From NCBI RefSeq assembly GCF_050948175.1, contig NW_027490181.1:930001-994000 (forward strand): a DNA stretch of 64,000 nt, written 5' to 3'. The position numbers were made by a program, and so were the translations under genes. Of the stretch, positions 37,371 to 53,492 are shown in pieces (the stretch's first letter is position 1; every line of letters starts with the position of its first letter). This DNA comes from Xylocopa sonorina. Its lineage: Eukaryota; Arthropoda; Insecta; Hymenoptera; Apidae. Under the pieces are notes generated by a model that had not been told where the DNA came from, made no database searches, and saw only the letters and a list, made by a program, of their open reading frames with translations.

Positions 37371-40300
37371 ATATCGCTATTTAAGAAGCATTAGAACTCT
37401 ATTGCTTCGATACGTAGAGATCTGCAAACGCTATTACCTAGCAAGGAAGTGTCGCATTTACATTCATTTGAAGTGAGTACGAAGTATACATGACACTTCG
37501 CAATGAATATTATATCTTATCATGAAACATAGAAATGAGATGCGATATCGCTATTTAAGAAGCATTAGAACTCTATTGCTTCGATACGTAAACATCTGGA
37601 AACGACATTTCCTAGCAAGGACGTGTCGCATTTACATTCTTTTAATGTGAATACGAAGTATTAATAACATTCCACAATGAATATTATATCTTATCATGAA
37701 ACATAGAAATGGGATGCGATATCGCGATGTAAAAAGCATTAGAACTCCATTGCTACGATACGTAGACATCTGCAAACGCTATTTCCTATAGCAAGGAAGT
37801 GTCGCATTTACATTCACTCGAAGATCATGAGAGGTATAAGTGATACTTTGCAATGAATATTATATCTTATCATGAAACATAGAAATGAGAAGCGACTTCT
37901 CGTTTTAAGAAGTACTAGAACTCTATAGCTTCGATACGTAGCCATCAGCCATCGCTATTTCCTAGCAAGGAAATGTCGCATTTACATTCATTTGAAGTGT
38001 ATGCGAGGTATACAAGACACTTCGCAATGAATATTATATCTTATCATGAAACAAAGAAATGAGTTGCAATATCGCGTTCTAAGAAGTATTAGAACTCTAA
38101 TGCTAATATACGTAGACATCTGCAAACGCTACTTCTTAGCAAGGAAGTGTCGCATTTACATTCTATTGAAGTGAATACGACGTATACATAACACTGCATA
38201 ATGAATATTATATCTTATCATAAAACATAGAAATGAGATGCGATATCGCGTTTTAAGAAGCATCAGAACTCTATTGCTTCGATACGTAGACAACTGCAAA
38301 CGCTATTTCCTAGCAAGGAAGTTTCGCACTTACATTCATTTGGAGTGTATACGAGGTATAGTTAACACTTCGCAATGAGTATTATATCTTATCATGAAGC
38401 ATAGAAATGAGATGCGATATCGCGTTTCAAGCAGCATTAGAACTCTATTGCTACGATGCGTAGACATATGGAAACGCTATTTCCTAGCAAGGAAGTGTCG
38501 CATTTACATTCATTTGAAGTGTATACGAGGTGCACTTAACAATTCGCAATGAGTATTATATCTTATCATGAAACATAGAAATGAGATGCGATATCGGGAT
38601 TTAAGAAGCATAAAACGCTACTTATTCTATACATAAACATCTGCAAACGCTATTTCCTAGCAAGGAAGTGTCGCAACTACATTCTTTTGAAGTGAATACG
38701 GGGTATACATAACACTGCACAATGAATATTATATCTTATCATGAAACATAGAAATGGTATGCGATATCGCGTTTCAAGAAGCATTACAACTCTATTGCTA
38801 CGATACGTAGACATCAGAAAACGTTATTTCCCAGCAAGGATGTGTCGCATTTACATTCGTTTGAAGTGAAGACTAGGTATACATGACACTTCGCAATGTA
38901 TATTATATCTTATCATGAAACATAGAAATGAGATGCAACATCTCGTTCTAAGAAGCATTAGAACTCTATTGCTTCGATACGTAGATATCTGCAAACGCTA
39001 TTTCCTAGCAAGGAAGTGTCGCATTTACATTCATTTGAAGTGTATGCGAGGTATAAGTGACAATTTGCAATGAATATTTTATCTTATCATGAACATAGAA
39101 ATGAGATGCCATATCGCCTTTACGAAGCATTAGAACTCTATTGCTGTACGTAGGCATCAGGAAACGCTATTTAATAGCAAGGTAGTGTCGCATTTACATT
39201 CCATTGAAGTGAATACGAGGTATACATAACAATCCACAATGAATTTTATACCATATAACGAAACATAGAAATGAAATGCGATATCGCGTTTTAAGAAGCA
39301 TTAGAACTATATTGCTACGATACGTAGACACCTGCAAACGCTATTTCCTAGCAAGGAAGTGTCGCATTTACATTGATTTGAAGTGTATGCGTGGTATACA
39401 TGACAGTTCGCAATTAATATGTTATCTTATCATGAAACATAGAAATGAGATGCGATATCATGTTTTGAGAAGCATTAGAACTCCATTGCTACGGTACGTA
39501 GACATCTGCAAACGCTATTTCCTAGCAAGGAAGTGTCGTATTTACATTCGTTTGAAGTGTATGCGAGGTATACATGACACTTCCCAATGAATATTATATC
39601 TTATCATGAAACATAGAAATGAGATGCGATATGGCGATTTAAGAAGTAATAGAATCCTATTTCTTCGATACGTAGACATCTGCCAAGGCTATTTCCTAGC
39701 AATGAAGTGTCGCATTTACATTCTTTTGTAGTGAAAACGAGGTGTACATGACACTCCGCAATGAATATTATATCTTATCATAAAACATAGGAGTGTGATG
39801 CTATATCTCGTTTTAAGAAGCATTAGAACTCTACTGCTTCGATACGTCGAAATCTGCAAACGCTATTTCCTAGCAAGGAAGTGTCGCATTTACATTGCTT
39901 TGAAATGAAGACGAGGTATCCATAACATTCCGCAATGAATATTATATCTTATCATGAAACGCATAAATGTGTTGCATTATCGCGCTAAAAAAGCATTAGA
40001 TCTCTATTGCTACGATACGTAGACATATGCAAACGCTATTTAATAGCAAGGAAGGGTCGCATTTGCATTCATTTGAAGTGAATACGAGGTACACATAACA
40101 CTCCACAATGAATATTGTACCTTATCACGAAACATAGAAATGAAAAGCGATATCGCCATTTAAGAAGCATTAGCACTCTATTGCTTCGATACATAGACAT
40201 CTGGAGACGCTATTTCCCTGCAAGGAAGTGTCATATTTACATTCATTTGAAGTGTATGCGAGGTATAAGTGACACCTCGCAATGAATATTATATCTTATA

Positions 40301-43300
40301 ATGAAACATAGAAATGAGATGCGGTATCCCGTTTTAAGAAGCATTACAACTCTATTTCTTCGATACGTATACATCTGCAAACGCTATTTAAAAGCAGGGA
40401 AGTGTTGCATTTACATTCTTTTGAAGTGAATACGAGTTACACGTGACACTTCGCAACGAATATTATATCTTATAATGAAACATAGAAATGAGATGCGACA
40501 TCGCGATTTAAAAAGCATTAGAACACTATTGCTACGATATGTAGACATCTGCCAACGCTATTTCCTAGCAAGGAAGCGTCGAATTTACATTCTTTTGAAG
40601 TGAATACGAGGTATACATGACACTTCGCAAAGAATATTATATCTTATCATGAAACATAGAAATGAGCTGCGACATCTCGTTCTAAGAAGCATTAGAACCC
40701 TATTGTTGCGATACGTAGACATCTGGAAACGCTATTTCCTAGCAAGGAAGTGTCGCATTTACATTCATTTGAAGTGTATGCGAGGTATACATGACTCTTC
40801 GCAATGAATATTATATCTTATCATGAAACATAGATATGAGATGCGATATCGCGTTTTAGGAAGCATTGGAACTCTATTGCTTCGATACGTAGACATCAGC
40901 TAACGCTATTTCCTAGCAAGGAAGTGTCGCATTTACATTCCTTTGAAGTGAATACGACGTATACATATCAGTGCACAATGAATATTATATCTTATCATGA
41001 AACATAGAAATGAGATGCGCTATCGCTTTTTAAGAAGAATTAGAACTCTATTACTGGTATACGTAGACATCTGCACACGCTACTTCCTAGCATGGAAGTG
41101 TCGCATTTACATTCTTTGAAGTGAATACGAGGTTTACATGACACTCCACAATGAGCATTATATCTAATCATGAAACTTTGAAATGAGATGCGATATTGCG
41201 ATTTAAATAGCATTAGAATTCTATTGCTACTATACGTAGACATCTGCAATCGCTATTTCCTAGAAAGGCAGTGTCGCATTTACATTCATTTGAAGTGTTT
41301 GCGATTTATCATGAAACATAGAAATGAGATGCGCTATCGCGTTTTAAGAAGCATTAGAACACTAATTCTTCGCTACGTAGACATCTGCAAACGCTACCGC
41401 CTAGCAAGGAAGTGTCGCATTTACATTCATTTGAAGTGTTTGGGAGGTATACATGACACTTTTCAATGAGTATTATATCTTATCATGAAACATAGAAGTT
41501 TGATGCGATATCGCGTTTTAAGAAGCATTAGAACTCTATTACTGCTATACGTAGACATCTGCACACGCTACTTCCTAGCATGGAAGTGTCGCATTTACAT
41601 TCTTTTGAAGTGAATACGACGTTTACATGACACTTCGCAATGAATATTATATCTTATCATGGAACATAGAAATGAGCTGCGACATCTCGTTTTAGGAAGC
41701 ATTAGAACTCTATTGTTGTGATACGTAGACATCTGGAAACGCTATTTCTTTGCTAGGAAGTGTCTCTATTACATTCTTTTGGAGAGAATACGAGGTATAC
41801 ATAACACTCTACGACGAATATTGTACCCTATCACGAAACATAGAAATCAAATGCGATATCGCGATTTAAGAAGCAATAGAACTCTATTGCTACGATATGT
41901 AGACACCTGCAAACGCTATTTCCTAGCAATGAATTCTCGCATTTAATTTCGTTTGAAGTGTGTGCGAGATATACAAGACACTTCGCAATGTATATTAAAT
42001 CTTACCATGAAACATAGAAATGAGATGCGATATTGCGATTTCAGAAGCATTAGAACCCTATTGCTCGATACGTAGACATCTGCAAACGCTACTTCCTAGC
42101 ATGGAAGTGTCGCATTTACATTTTTTTGAAGGGAATACGAGGTATACGTGACACTTGGCAATTAATATTATATCTTATAATGAAACATAGAAATGAGATG
42201 CGATAACTTGTTTTAAGAAGCATTAGAACCCTATTGCTTCGATACGTAGACATCTGGAGAGGCTATTTCCTAGAAAGGTAGTGTCGCATTTACGTTCATT
42301 TGATGTGCTGAAGAGGAGTACATAAAACTTCGCATTGAATATTATATCTTATAATGAAACATAGAAATCAGATGCGATATCGCGTTTTGAGAAGCATTGG
42401 AACACTGTTTCTGCGATACGTAGACATCTGCAAAAGCTATTTCCTAGCAAGGAAGTGTCGCATTTACATTCATTTGAAGTGAATACGAGGTATACGTAAC
42501 ACTCCACAGTGAATATTATATCTTATCATGAGACATAGGAATGAGATGCGATATTGCGATTTCAGAAGCATTAGAATCCTATTGCTCGATACGTAGACAT
42601 CTGCAAACGCTACTTCTTAGCAAGGAAGTGTCGCATTTACATACTTTTGAAGTGAATACGAGGTATACGTGGCACTCCGCAATGAATATTATATCTTATC
42701 GCTAAACATAGGAATGAGATGCGATATCTCGTTTTAAGAAGCATTAGAACTCCTTTGCTTTGATACGTAGACATCTGCCATCCCTATATCCTAGCAAGGA
42801 AGTGTCGCATTTACAATCATTTGAAGTGTATGCGAGGTATACATAACACTGCACAATGAATATTACATCTTATCGTGATACATAGAAATGAGATGCGATA
42901 TGGCGATTTAAGAAGTATTAGAACTCTATTGCTTCGATACCTAGACATCTGCAAACGCTATTTCCTAGCAAGGAAGTGTCGCATTTACATTGATTTGAAG
43001 TGTATGCGCGGTATACATGACACTTCGCAATTAATATTATATCTTATCATGAGACATAGAAATGATATGCGATATCACGATTTAAGAAGAATTAGAACTC
43101 TATTTCTACGATACGGAGACAACTGCAGACGCTATTTCCTAGGAAGGAAGTGTCGCATTTACATTCTTTTGAAGTGTAGACGAGATATACATAACACTGC
43201 ACAATAAATATCATATCTTATCATGAAACATAGAGATGAGATGCGATATCGCGTTTTGAGAAGCATTAGAACTCTATTGCTACGATACATAGACATCTGC

Positions 43301-46109
43301 AAACGCTATTTCCTAGCAAGGAAGTGTCGCAATTACACTCTTTTGAAGTGTATACGAGGCATACGTGACACTTCGCAATGAATATTATGTCTTATCACGA
43401 AACATAGAAATGAGATATCGCTTTTTAAGAAGCGTTAGAATGCTACTGCTACGATACGTCGTCATCTGCAAACGCTATCTCCTAGAAAGGAAGCGTCGCA
43501 TTCATATTCTCTTGAAGTGAATACGAGGTATACATGACACTTCGCAATGAATATTATATCTTGTAATGAAACATAGGAATGAGATGCTATCTCGCGTTTT
43601 GAGAAGCATTAGAACACTAATGCTACGATACGTAGACATCTGCAAACGCTATTTCCTAGCAAGGGAGTGTCGCATTTACATTCATTTGAAGTCTATACGA
43701 GGTATAAGTGACGCTTCGCAATGCACATTATATCTTATCATGATACATAGTAATGAGATGCGATATCACGTTTTAAGAAGCATGAGAACTCTGATGCTTC
43801 GATACGTAGACATCTGCCATCGCCATTTCTTAGCAAGGAAGTGTCGCATTTACATTCATTTGAAGTGTATGGGAGGTATACAAGACACTTCGCAATGAAT
43901 ATTATATCTTATCATGATTCATAGAAATGAGATGCGATATGGCGTTCTAAGAAGGATTAGAACTCTAATGCTACGATACGTAGACGTCTGCAAACGCTAT
44001 TTCCTAACATGGAAGTGTCGCATTTACAGTCTTTTGAAGTGAATACGAGGTATACATAACACTCCACGATGAATATTATATCTTATCATGAAACATAGAT
44101 ATGAGATGCGATATCGCGTTTTGAGAAGCATTAGAACTCTAGTGCTACAATACGTAGACATCTGCAATCGCTACTTCCTAGCAAGGAGGTGTCGCATTTA
44201 CATTCTTTTGAAGTGAATACGAAGTATACATGACACTCCACAATGAATATTATATCTTATCATGAAACATAGAAATGAGATGCGATAACTCGTTTTAAGA
44301 AGCATTAGAACCCTATTGCTTCGATACGTAGACATCTGGAGAGGCTATTTCCTAGAAAGGTAGTGTCGCATTTACAATCATTTCAAGTGTATGCGAGGTA
44401 TACATGACACTTCGCAATGAATATTATATCTTATCATGAAACATAGAAATGAGTTGCGATATCGCGTTCTAAGAAGGATTAGAACTCCAATGCTACGATA
44501 CGTAGACATCTGCAAACGCTATTTCCTAGCAAGGAAGTGTCGCATTTGCATCCATTTGAAGTGTATGCGAGGTATACATGACACTTCGCAATGAATATAA
44601 TATCTTGTCATGAAACATAGGAATGAGATGCGATATCGCGATTTAAGAAGCATTAGAACTCTACTGCTCCGATACGTAGACATCTGGAAGCGTAACTTCC
44701 TAGAAAGGAGGTGTTGCATTTACATTCAATTGAAGCGTAGACGAGGAACACATAACACTTCGCAATGAATATTATATCTTATCATAAGACATAGAAATGT
44801 GATGCGATATCGCGATTTAAAAAGCACTAGAACTCTATTGCTACGATACGTAGACATCTGTAGTATATTATATCTTATTATGAAAGATAGAAATGAGATT
44901 CGATATCTCACTTTAAGAAACTTTGGAACTCTAATGCTGCGATACGTAGACATTTGCAAGCGCTACTTCCTAGCAAAGAAGTGTCGCATTTACACTCTCT
45001 TGAGATGAATACAAGGTATACATAACACTGCACAAATATTATTATATCTTATCATGAAACATAGAAATGACATGCGATATCGCGATTTAAAAAGCATTAG
45101 AAATCTATTGCTACGATACGCAGACATCTGCAATCGCTATTTCCTAGCAAGCAATTGTCGCATTTACATTCTTTTGAAGTGAATACGAGATATACATGAC
45201 ACTCCACAATGAATATTATACCTTATCACGAAACGTAGAAATGAGAAGCGATATCGCGACTTAAGAAGCATTAGAAATCTATTGCTTCGATACGTTGACA
45301 TCTGCAAACTCTACCTCCTAGCAAGGAAGCGTCGCATTTACATTCTTATGAAGTAAGTACAAGGTAAACATAACACTCCACAATGTGTATTATATCTTGT
45401 CATGAAACATATAAATGAGATGCGATATCGCGATTTAAAAGGCATCAGGAATCTATTGCTGCGATACGTAGACATCTGCAACCGCTACTTAATATCAAGG
45501 AAGTGTCGCATTTACATTCTTTTGAAGTGAATACAAGGTATACATGACACATCGCAATTAATATTATATCCTTTTATGAAACAAAGAAAAGAGATGCGGT
45601 ATCCCGTTTTAAGAAGCATTAGAACTTTATTGCTTCGATACGTTGACATCTGCAAACGCTATTTCCTAGAGAGGAAGTGTCGCATTTACATTTATTTGAA
45701 GTGTATGCGAGGTATTCATGACTCTTCGCAATGAATATTATATCTTATTATGAAACATAGAAATGAGATGCGATATCTTGTTTTTAGAAGCTATAGAACC
45801 CTATTGCTACGGTGTGTAGACATTTTCAAACGCTATTTAATAGCAGGGAAGTGTCGCATTTACATTCTTTTGAAGTGAATACGAAGTATACTTGATACTT
45901 CGCAATTAATATTATATCTTATCATGGAACATAGAAATGAGATGCGACATTGCGATATAAGATGCATTAGAACTTTATTGCTTCGATACGTAGGCATCTG
46001 CAAACGCTATTTCCTAGCAAGGACGTGTCGCATTTACATTCATTTGAAGTGAATACGAGGAATACATGAAACTTCGAAATGAATATTAGACCTTATCATG
46101 AAACATAGA

Positions 46110-47870
46110 AATGAGATTCGATATCGCGTTTTGAGAAGCATTAGAACTCTATTGCTACTATACGTAGACATCTGCAAACGCTATTTCCTAGCAAGAAAGT
46201 GTCGCATTTACATTCTTTTGAGGTGAATACGGGGTACAAATAACACTCCACAATGAATATTATATCTTATCGTGAAACATAGATATCTGATGTGATATCG
46301 CGTTTTCAGAAGCACTAGAACTCTATTGCTTCGACACGTAGACATCTGCAAACGCTATTTTGTAGCAAGGAAGTGTAGCATTTACACTCATTTGAAATGT
46401 ATGCGAGGTATATGTGACACTTCGCAATGAATATTATATCTTATCATGAAACATAGAAATGAGATGCGATATCGCGATTTAAAAAGCATTAGAAATCTAT
46501 TGCTACGTTACGTAGACATCTGCAAACGCTATTTAATCGCAAGGAAGTGTCGCATTTACATTCTTTTAAAGTGAGTACGAGGTATACATAACACTCCACA
46601 ATGAATATTATACCTTATCACGAAACATAGAAATGAAATGCGATATCGCGATTTAAAAAGCATTAGAAATCTGTTGCTACGTTACGTAGACATCTGCATA
46701 CGCTATTAAATCGCAAGGAACTGTCGCATTTACATTCTTCTAGAGTGAGTACGAGGTATACATGACAATTGGCAGTGAATATTATATCTCATCAGGAAAC
46801 ATAGGAATGAGATGCGATATCGCATTATAAAAGGCATTAGAACTCCATTGCTACGATACGTAGACATCTGCAAACGCTATTTCCTAGCAATGAAGTGTCG
46901 CATTTACATTCTTTTGAAGTGAATACGAGGTATTCATGACACTTCGCAGAGAATATTATATCTTATCGTGAAACATAGAAATGAGATGCGACATTTCGTT
47001 TATAAAGCATTAGATCCCTATTGCTGCGATACGTAGACATCTGCTAACGCTATTTCCTAGCAAGAAAGTGTCGCATTTACATTCTTTTGAATTGAATTCG
47101 AGGTATACATGACACTTCGCAGTGAATATTATATCTTATCGTGAAATATAGAAATGCGATGCGATATCGCGTTTTAAGATGCATTAGAACTATATTGCTT
47201 CGATACGTAGACATCTGCAAACGCTATTTCCTAGCAATGAAGTGTCGCATTTACATTCATTTGAAGTGTATGCGAGGTATAAGTGACACTTCGCAATGAT
47301 TATTTTATCTTCCCATGAAACATAGAAATGTAATGCGATATCGCGATTTAAGAAGAATTAGAACTGTATTGCTTCGATACGGAGACTTGTGCAGACGCTA
47401 TTTCGTAGCAAGGAAGCCTCGCACCTACATGCTTTTGAAGTGTATACGAGGTATAAGTAACACTTCGCAATGAATATTATATCTTATCACGAAACATAGA
47501 AATGAGATGCGATATCGTGTTTTAAGTAGCATTAGATCTCTATTGCTTCGATACGTAGATATCTGGAAACGCTATTTCCTAGCAAGGATGTGCCGCATTT
47601 ACATTCATTTGAAGTGTATGCGAGGTATACAAGACACTTCGCAATGAAGATTATATCTTATCATGAAACATAGAAATGTGATGCGATATCACGTTTTAAG
47701 ATACACTAGATCTCTGTTGCTTCGATACGTAGACATCTGCAACACGCTATTTCGCAGCAAGGAAGAGTCGCATTTACATTCATTTGAAATGTATGCGAGG
47801 TATACATGACACTTCGCAATGAATATTATATCTTATCATGAAGCATAGATATGAGATGCGATATCGCTAT
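46110..47870 (+). repeat. Satellite block, counterpart of 35455-37370
   Basis: Same ordered variants as 35455-37370. It lacks the monomers around 35560-35700 of that block and has several point differences. Its right part recurs again from about 49187. Confidence 0.75.
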
Positions 47871-49770
47871 TTAAGAAGCATTAGAACTCTATTGCTTCGA
47901 TACGTAGATATCTGGAAACGCTATTTCCTAGCAAGGATGTGCCGCATTTACATTCATATGAAGTGTATGCGAGGTATACATTGCACTTCGCAATGAATAT
48001 TATATCTTATCATGAAACATAGAAATGGGATGCGATATCGCGTTTTGAGAATCATTAGAACTATAATGCTACGATACGTTGACATCTGCAAACGCTATTT
48101 CTAAGCAAGGATGTGTCGCATTTACATTCTTTTTAAGTGAATACGAGGTACACATGGCACTTCGCAATTAATATTATATCTTATCTCATGAACCATAGAA
48201 ATGTGTCGCGATATCGCGATTTAAGGAGCAATAGAACTCTATTGCTTCGATACTTAGATATCTGCAAACGCTATTTCCTAGCAAGGAAGTGTCGCATTTA
48301 AATTCATTTGAAGTGTATGCGAGCTATACATGACACTTCGCAATGAATATTATATCTTATAATGAAACATAAAAATGAGATGCGATATCGCCTTTTAAGG
48401 AGCATTAGAAATATATTGCTTCGATACGTAGACATCTGCGTACGCTATTTCCTAGCAAGGAAGCGTCACATTTACAATCATTTGAAGTGTAAGCGAGGTA
48501 TACATAACACTTTGCAATGAGTATTATATCTTATCATGAAACATATAAATGAAATGCGATATCCCGTTTTGAGAAGCATTAGAACTCTAATGCTACGATA
48601 CGTAGACATCTGCAGACGCAACTTCCCAGCAAGGAAGTGTCGCATTTACATTCTTTTGAGTTGAATACGAGGTATACATAACCCTCCACAATGAATATTA
48701 TATCTTATCATGAAACGTAGAAATGAGATGCGATATCGCGTTTCGAGATGCATTAAAATCCTAATGCTACGATACGTAGACATCTGCAAACGCTATTTCC
48801 TAGCAAGGAAGTGTAGCATTTACATTCATTTGAAGTGTATGCGAGGTATACAAGACACTTCGCAATGAATATTACATCTTATCATGAAACATATAAAAGA
48901 GATGCGATATCGCGTTTTGAGAAGCAGTAAGACTCTAATGCTACGATACGTAGACATCTGCAAACGCTATTTCCTAGCAAGGAAGTGTCGCATTTACATT
49001 CATTTCAGGTGTATGCGAGGTACACATGACACTTCGCCATGAATATTATATCTTATCATGAAACATAGATATGAGATGCGATATCGCGAATTAAGAAGCG
49101 TTAGAACACTATTGCTACGATACGTAGACATCTGCAAACGCTATTTCCAAGCAAGGAAGTGTCGCATTTACATTCATTTGAAGTGTATGCGAGGTATAAA
49201 TGATACTTCGCAATGAATATTATATCTTATCATGAAACATAGAAATGAGATGCGATATCGCGATTTAAGAAGAATTAGAACTGTATTGCTTCGATACGGA
49301 GACTTGTGCAGACGCTATTTCGTAGCAAGGAAGCCTCGCACTTACATGCTTTTGAAGTGTATACGAGGTATAAGTAACACTTCGCAATGAATATTATATC
49401 TTATCACGAAACATAGAAATGAGATGCGATATCGTGTTTTAAGTAGCATTAGATCTCTATTGCTTCGATACGTAGATATCTGGAAACGCTATTTCCTAGC
49501 AAGGATGTGCCGCATTTACATTCATTAGAAGTGTATGCGAGGTATACAAGACACTTCGCAATGAAGATTATATCTTATCATGATACATAGAAATGTGATG
49601 CGATATCACGTTTTAAGATACACTAGATCTCTGTTGCTTCGATAGTTAGACATCTGCAACACGCTATTTCGCAGCAAGGAAGAGTCGCATTTACATTCAT
49701 TTGAAATGTATGCGAGGTATACATGACACTTCGCAATGAATATTATATCTTATCATGAAGCATAGATATG

Positions 49771-50860
49771 AGATGCGATATCGCTATTTAAGAAGCATTA
49801 GAACGCTATTGCTTCGATACGTAGAGATCTGCAAACGCTATTTCCTAGCAAGGAAGTGTCGCATTTACATTCATTTGAAGTGAGTACGAAGTATACATGA
49901 CACTTCGCAATGAATATTATATCTTATCATGAAACATAGAAATGAGATGCGATATCGCTATTTAAGAAGCATTAGAACTCTATTGCTTCGATACGTAAAC
50001 ATCTGGAAACGACATTTCCTAGCAAGGACGTGTCGCATTTACATTCTTTTAATGTGAATACGAAGTATAAATAACATTCCACAATGAATATTATATCTTA
50101 TCATGAAACATAGAAATGGGATGCGATATCGCGATGTAAAAAGCATTAGAACTCCATTGCTACGATACGTAGACATCTGCAAACGCTATTTCCTATAGCA
50201 AGGAAGTGTCGCATTTACATTCACTCGAAGATCATGAGAGGTATAAGTGATACTTTGCAATGAATATTATATCTTATCATGAAACATAGAAATGAGAAGC
50301 GACTTCTCGTTTTAAGAAGTACTAGAACTCTATAGCTTCGATACGTAGCCATCAGCCATCGCTATTTCCTAGCAAGGATGTGTCGCATTTACATTCATTT
50401 GAAGTGTATGCGAGGTATACAAGACACTTCGCAATGAATATTATATCTTATCATGAAACAAAGAAATGAGTTGCAATATCGCGTTCTAAGAAGTATTAGA
50501 ACTCTAATGCTAATATACGTAGACATCTGCAAACGCTACTTCTTAGCAAGGAAGTGTCGCATTTACATTCTATTGAAGTGAATACGACGTATACATAACA
50601 CTGCATAATGAATATTATATCTTATCATAAAACATAGAAATGAGATGCGATATCGCGTTTTAAGAAGCATCAGAACTCTATTGCTTCGATACGTAGACAA
50701 CTGCAAACGCTATTTCCTAGCAAGGAAGTTTCGCACTTACATTCATTTGGAGTGTATACGAGGTATAGTTAACACTTCGCAATGAGTATTATATCTTATC
50801 ATGAAGCATAGAAATGAGATGCGATATCGCGTTTCAAGCAGCATTAGAACTCTATTGCTA
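49771..50860 (+). repeat. Satellite block, counterpart of 37381-38450
   Basis: It shares rare features with 37381-38450, including the four-base insertion CCTATAGCAAGG and CACTCGAAGATCATGAGAGG. At about 50860 it continues into sequence matching 38800, so roughly two monomers present at 38450-38800 are skipped. Confidence 0.75.
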
Positions 50861-53492
50861 CGATACGTAGACATCAGAAAACGTTATTTCCCAGCAAGGA
50901 TGTGTCGCATTTACATTCGTTTGAAGTGAAGACTAGGTATACATGACACTTCGCAATGTATATTATATCTTATCATGAAACATAGAAATGAGATGCAACT
51001 TCTCGTTCTAAGAAGCATTAGAACTCTATTGCTTCGATACGTAGATATCTGCAAACGCTATTTCCTAGCAAGGAAGTGTCGCATTTACATTCTTTCGAAG
51101 TGAATACGAGGTATACATGACACTTCGCAATGAATATTATATCTTACTGTGAAGCATAGAAATGAGATGCGATATCAAGTTTTAAGAAGCATTAGAACTC
51201 TATTGCTTCGAGTGGTAGACATCTGCAAACGCTATTTCCTAGGAAGGAAGTGTGGCATTTACATTCATTTAAAGTGTAGACGAGGAATACGTAACACTTC
51301 GCAATGAATATCATATATTATCATGAGACATAGAAATGATATGCGATATCGCGATTTAAGAAGCATTAGAACTCTATTGCTTCGTTACGGAGACATCTGC
51401 AAACGCTATTTCCTAGCAAGGAAGTGTCGCATTTACATTAACTTGAAGTGTATGCGAAGAATGCGTAACACTTCGCAATGAATATTACATCTTATCATGA
51501 AACGTTGTAATGAGATGCGATATCCAGATTTAAGAAGCATTAGAACTGTATTGCTTCGATACGTAGACATATGCGAACGCTATTTCCTAGCAAGGAAGTG
51601 TCGCATTTACATTCATTTGAAGTGTATGTGAGGTATAAGTGACTCATCGCAATGATTATTTTATCTCACCATGAAACATAGAAATGAGATGCGATATCTC
51701 GTTTTAAGAAGCATTAGTACTTTGTTGCTTCGATACGTAGGCGCCTGCAAACGCTATTTCCTAGGAAGGAAGTGTCGTATTTACATTCTATTGTAGAGAA
51801 TACGAGGTATACATGACACTCCGTAATGAAAATTATATCTTTTCATGAAGCATATAAATGGGGAGCGATTTCGCGTTTTAAGAAGCATTGGAAATCTATT
51901 GCTTCGATACGTAGACATCTGCAAACGCTATTACCTAGCAATGAAGTGGCGCCTTTTAATACGTTTGAAGTGTATGCGTGGTATACAAGACACTTCGCAA
52001 TGAATATTATATCTTATCATGGAACATAGAAATGAGTGCGATATCTCGTTTTAAGAAGCATTAGAACTCTGTGGCTTCGATACGTAGACATCTGCAAACG
52101 CTATTTCCTAGCAAGGAAGCGTCGCATTTACATTCTTTTGAAGTGAATACGAGGTATGCATGTCACTTCGCAATGAATATTATATCTTATCACGAATCAT
52201 AGAAATGAGATATGATATCGCGTTTTAAGAAGCATTAGAATTTTATTGCTACGATACGTAGACATCTACAAACGCTATTTCATAGCAAGGACGTGTCGCA
52301 TTTACATTCTTTTGAAGTGAAAGCGAGGTATACATAACATTGCACAATGAATATTATATGTTATCATCAAACATCGAAATGAGATGCGATATCACGATTT
52401 AAGATGCATTAGAACTTTATTGCTTCGATACCTAAACATCTGCGAAAGCTATTTCCTAGCATGGAAGTGTCGCATTTACATTCCTTTGAAAGTTATAGGA
52501 GGTATACATGACACTTCGTAATAAATATTATATCTTATCATGAAACATAGAAATGAGATGCGATATCGCGTTTTAAGATGCGTTAAAGCTCTATTGCTAC
52601 GATACGTATACATCTGCAAACGCTATTTCCTAGCATGGAAGTGTCGCATTCACTTTCTTTTGGAGTGAATACGAGGTATACATAACACTTCGCAATGAAT
52701 ATTATATCTTATCATGAGACATAGAAATGTGATGCGATATCGCGTTTTAAGAAGCATTAGAACTCTATTGCTTCGATACGTAGACATCTGTAAACGCTAT
52801 TTCCTAGCAAGGAAGTGTCGCATTTACATTCTCTTGAAATGAATACGAGGTATACATGACACTTCGCAATATATATTATATCTTCTCATGAAACATAGTA
52901 ATGAGTTGCGATATCTTGTTTTAAGAAGCATTAGAGCACTATTATTTCGATACGTAGATATCAGGAAACGCTGGTTCCTAGCAAGGAAGTGAGGCATTTA
53001 CATTCGTTTGAAGTGAATACGAGTTATACATGACACTTCGCAATGAATATTATATCTTATCACGAGACATAGAAATGAGATGCGATATCGCGATTTAGAA
53101 AGCTAGAGAACTCTATTTCTACGATACGTAGATATCTGCAGACGCTGTTTCTTAGCAAGGAAGAGTCGCATTTACATTCTTTTGAAATGAATACGAGGAA
53201 TACGCAACATTCCACAATGAATACTATACCTTATCACTAAACATAGAAATGAGATGCGATATCGCGTTTTAAGAAGCATTAGAACTCTATTGCTTCGATA
53301 CGTAGATATCTGCAAACGCATCTTCCTAGTACGGAAGTGTCGCATTTACATTCATTTGATGTGTATCCGAGGTACTCATGACAATTCGCAATGAATATTA
53401 TATCTCATCATGAGACATAGAAATGAGATGCGATATGGCGTTTTGTGAAGCATTAGAACTCTACTGCTTCGATACGTAGATATCTACAAACG

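Larger units (their letters stand above)
34303..53492 (+). repeat. 174-bp satellite array, block III
   Basis: About 110 monomers in one orientation. It contains several block duplications: about 35455-37370 with 46110-47870 (offset about 10490 where checked), 36779-36931 with 47270-47420 and 49187-49340 (a further copy about 1917 bp on), and 37381-38450 with about 49771-50860 (offset about 12407). Internal deletions within single monomers are visible at about 41305 and 44863. Blocks related to the window start occur at 42702 and 43914. The last 650 bp before 53493 match the left flank of the solo LTR. No gene or foreign insertion is seen. Confidence 0.95.

Noticed and set aside
1..53492. CENP-B box in the monomer (TTCG....A..CGGG)
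   Set aside because: TTCGATACGTAGAC begins like the box but lacks A at position nine and the CGGG end.
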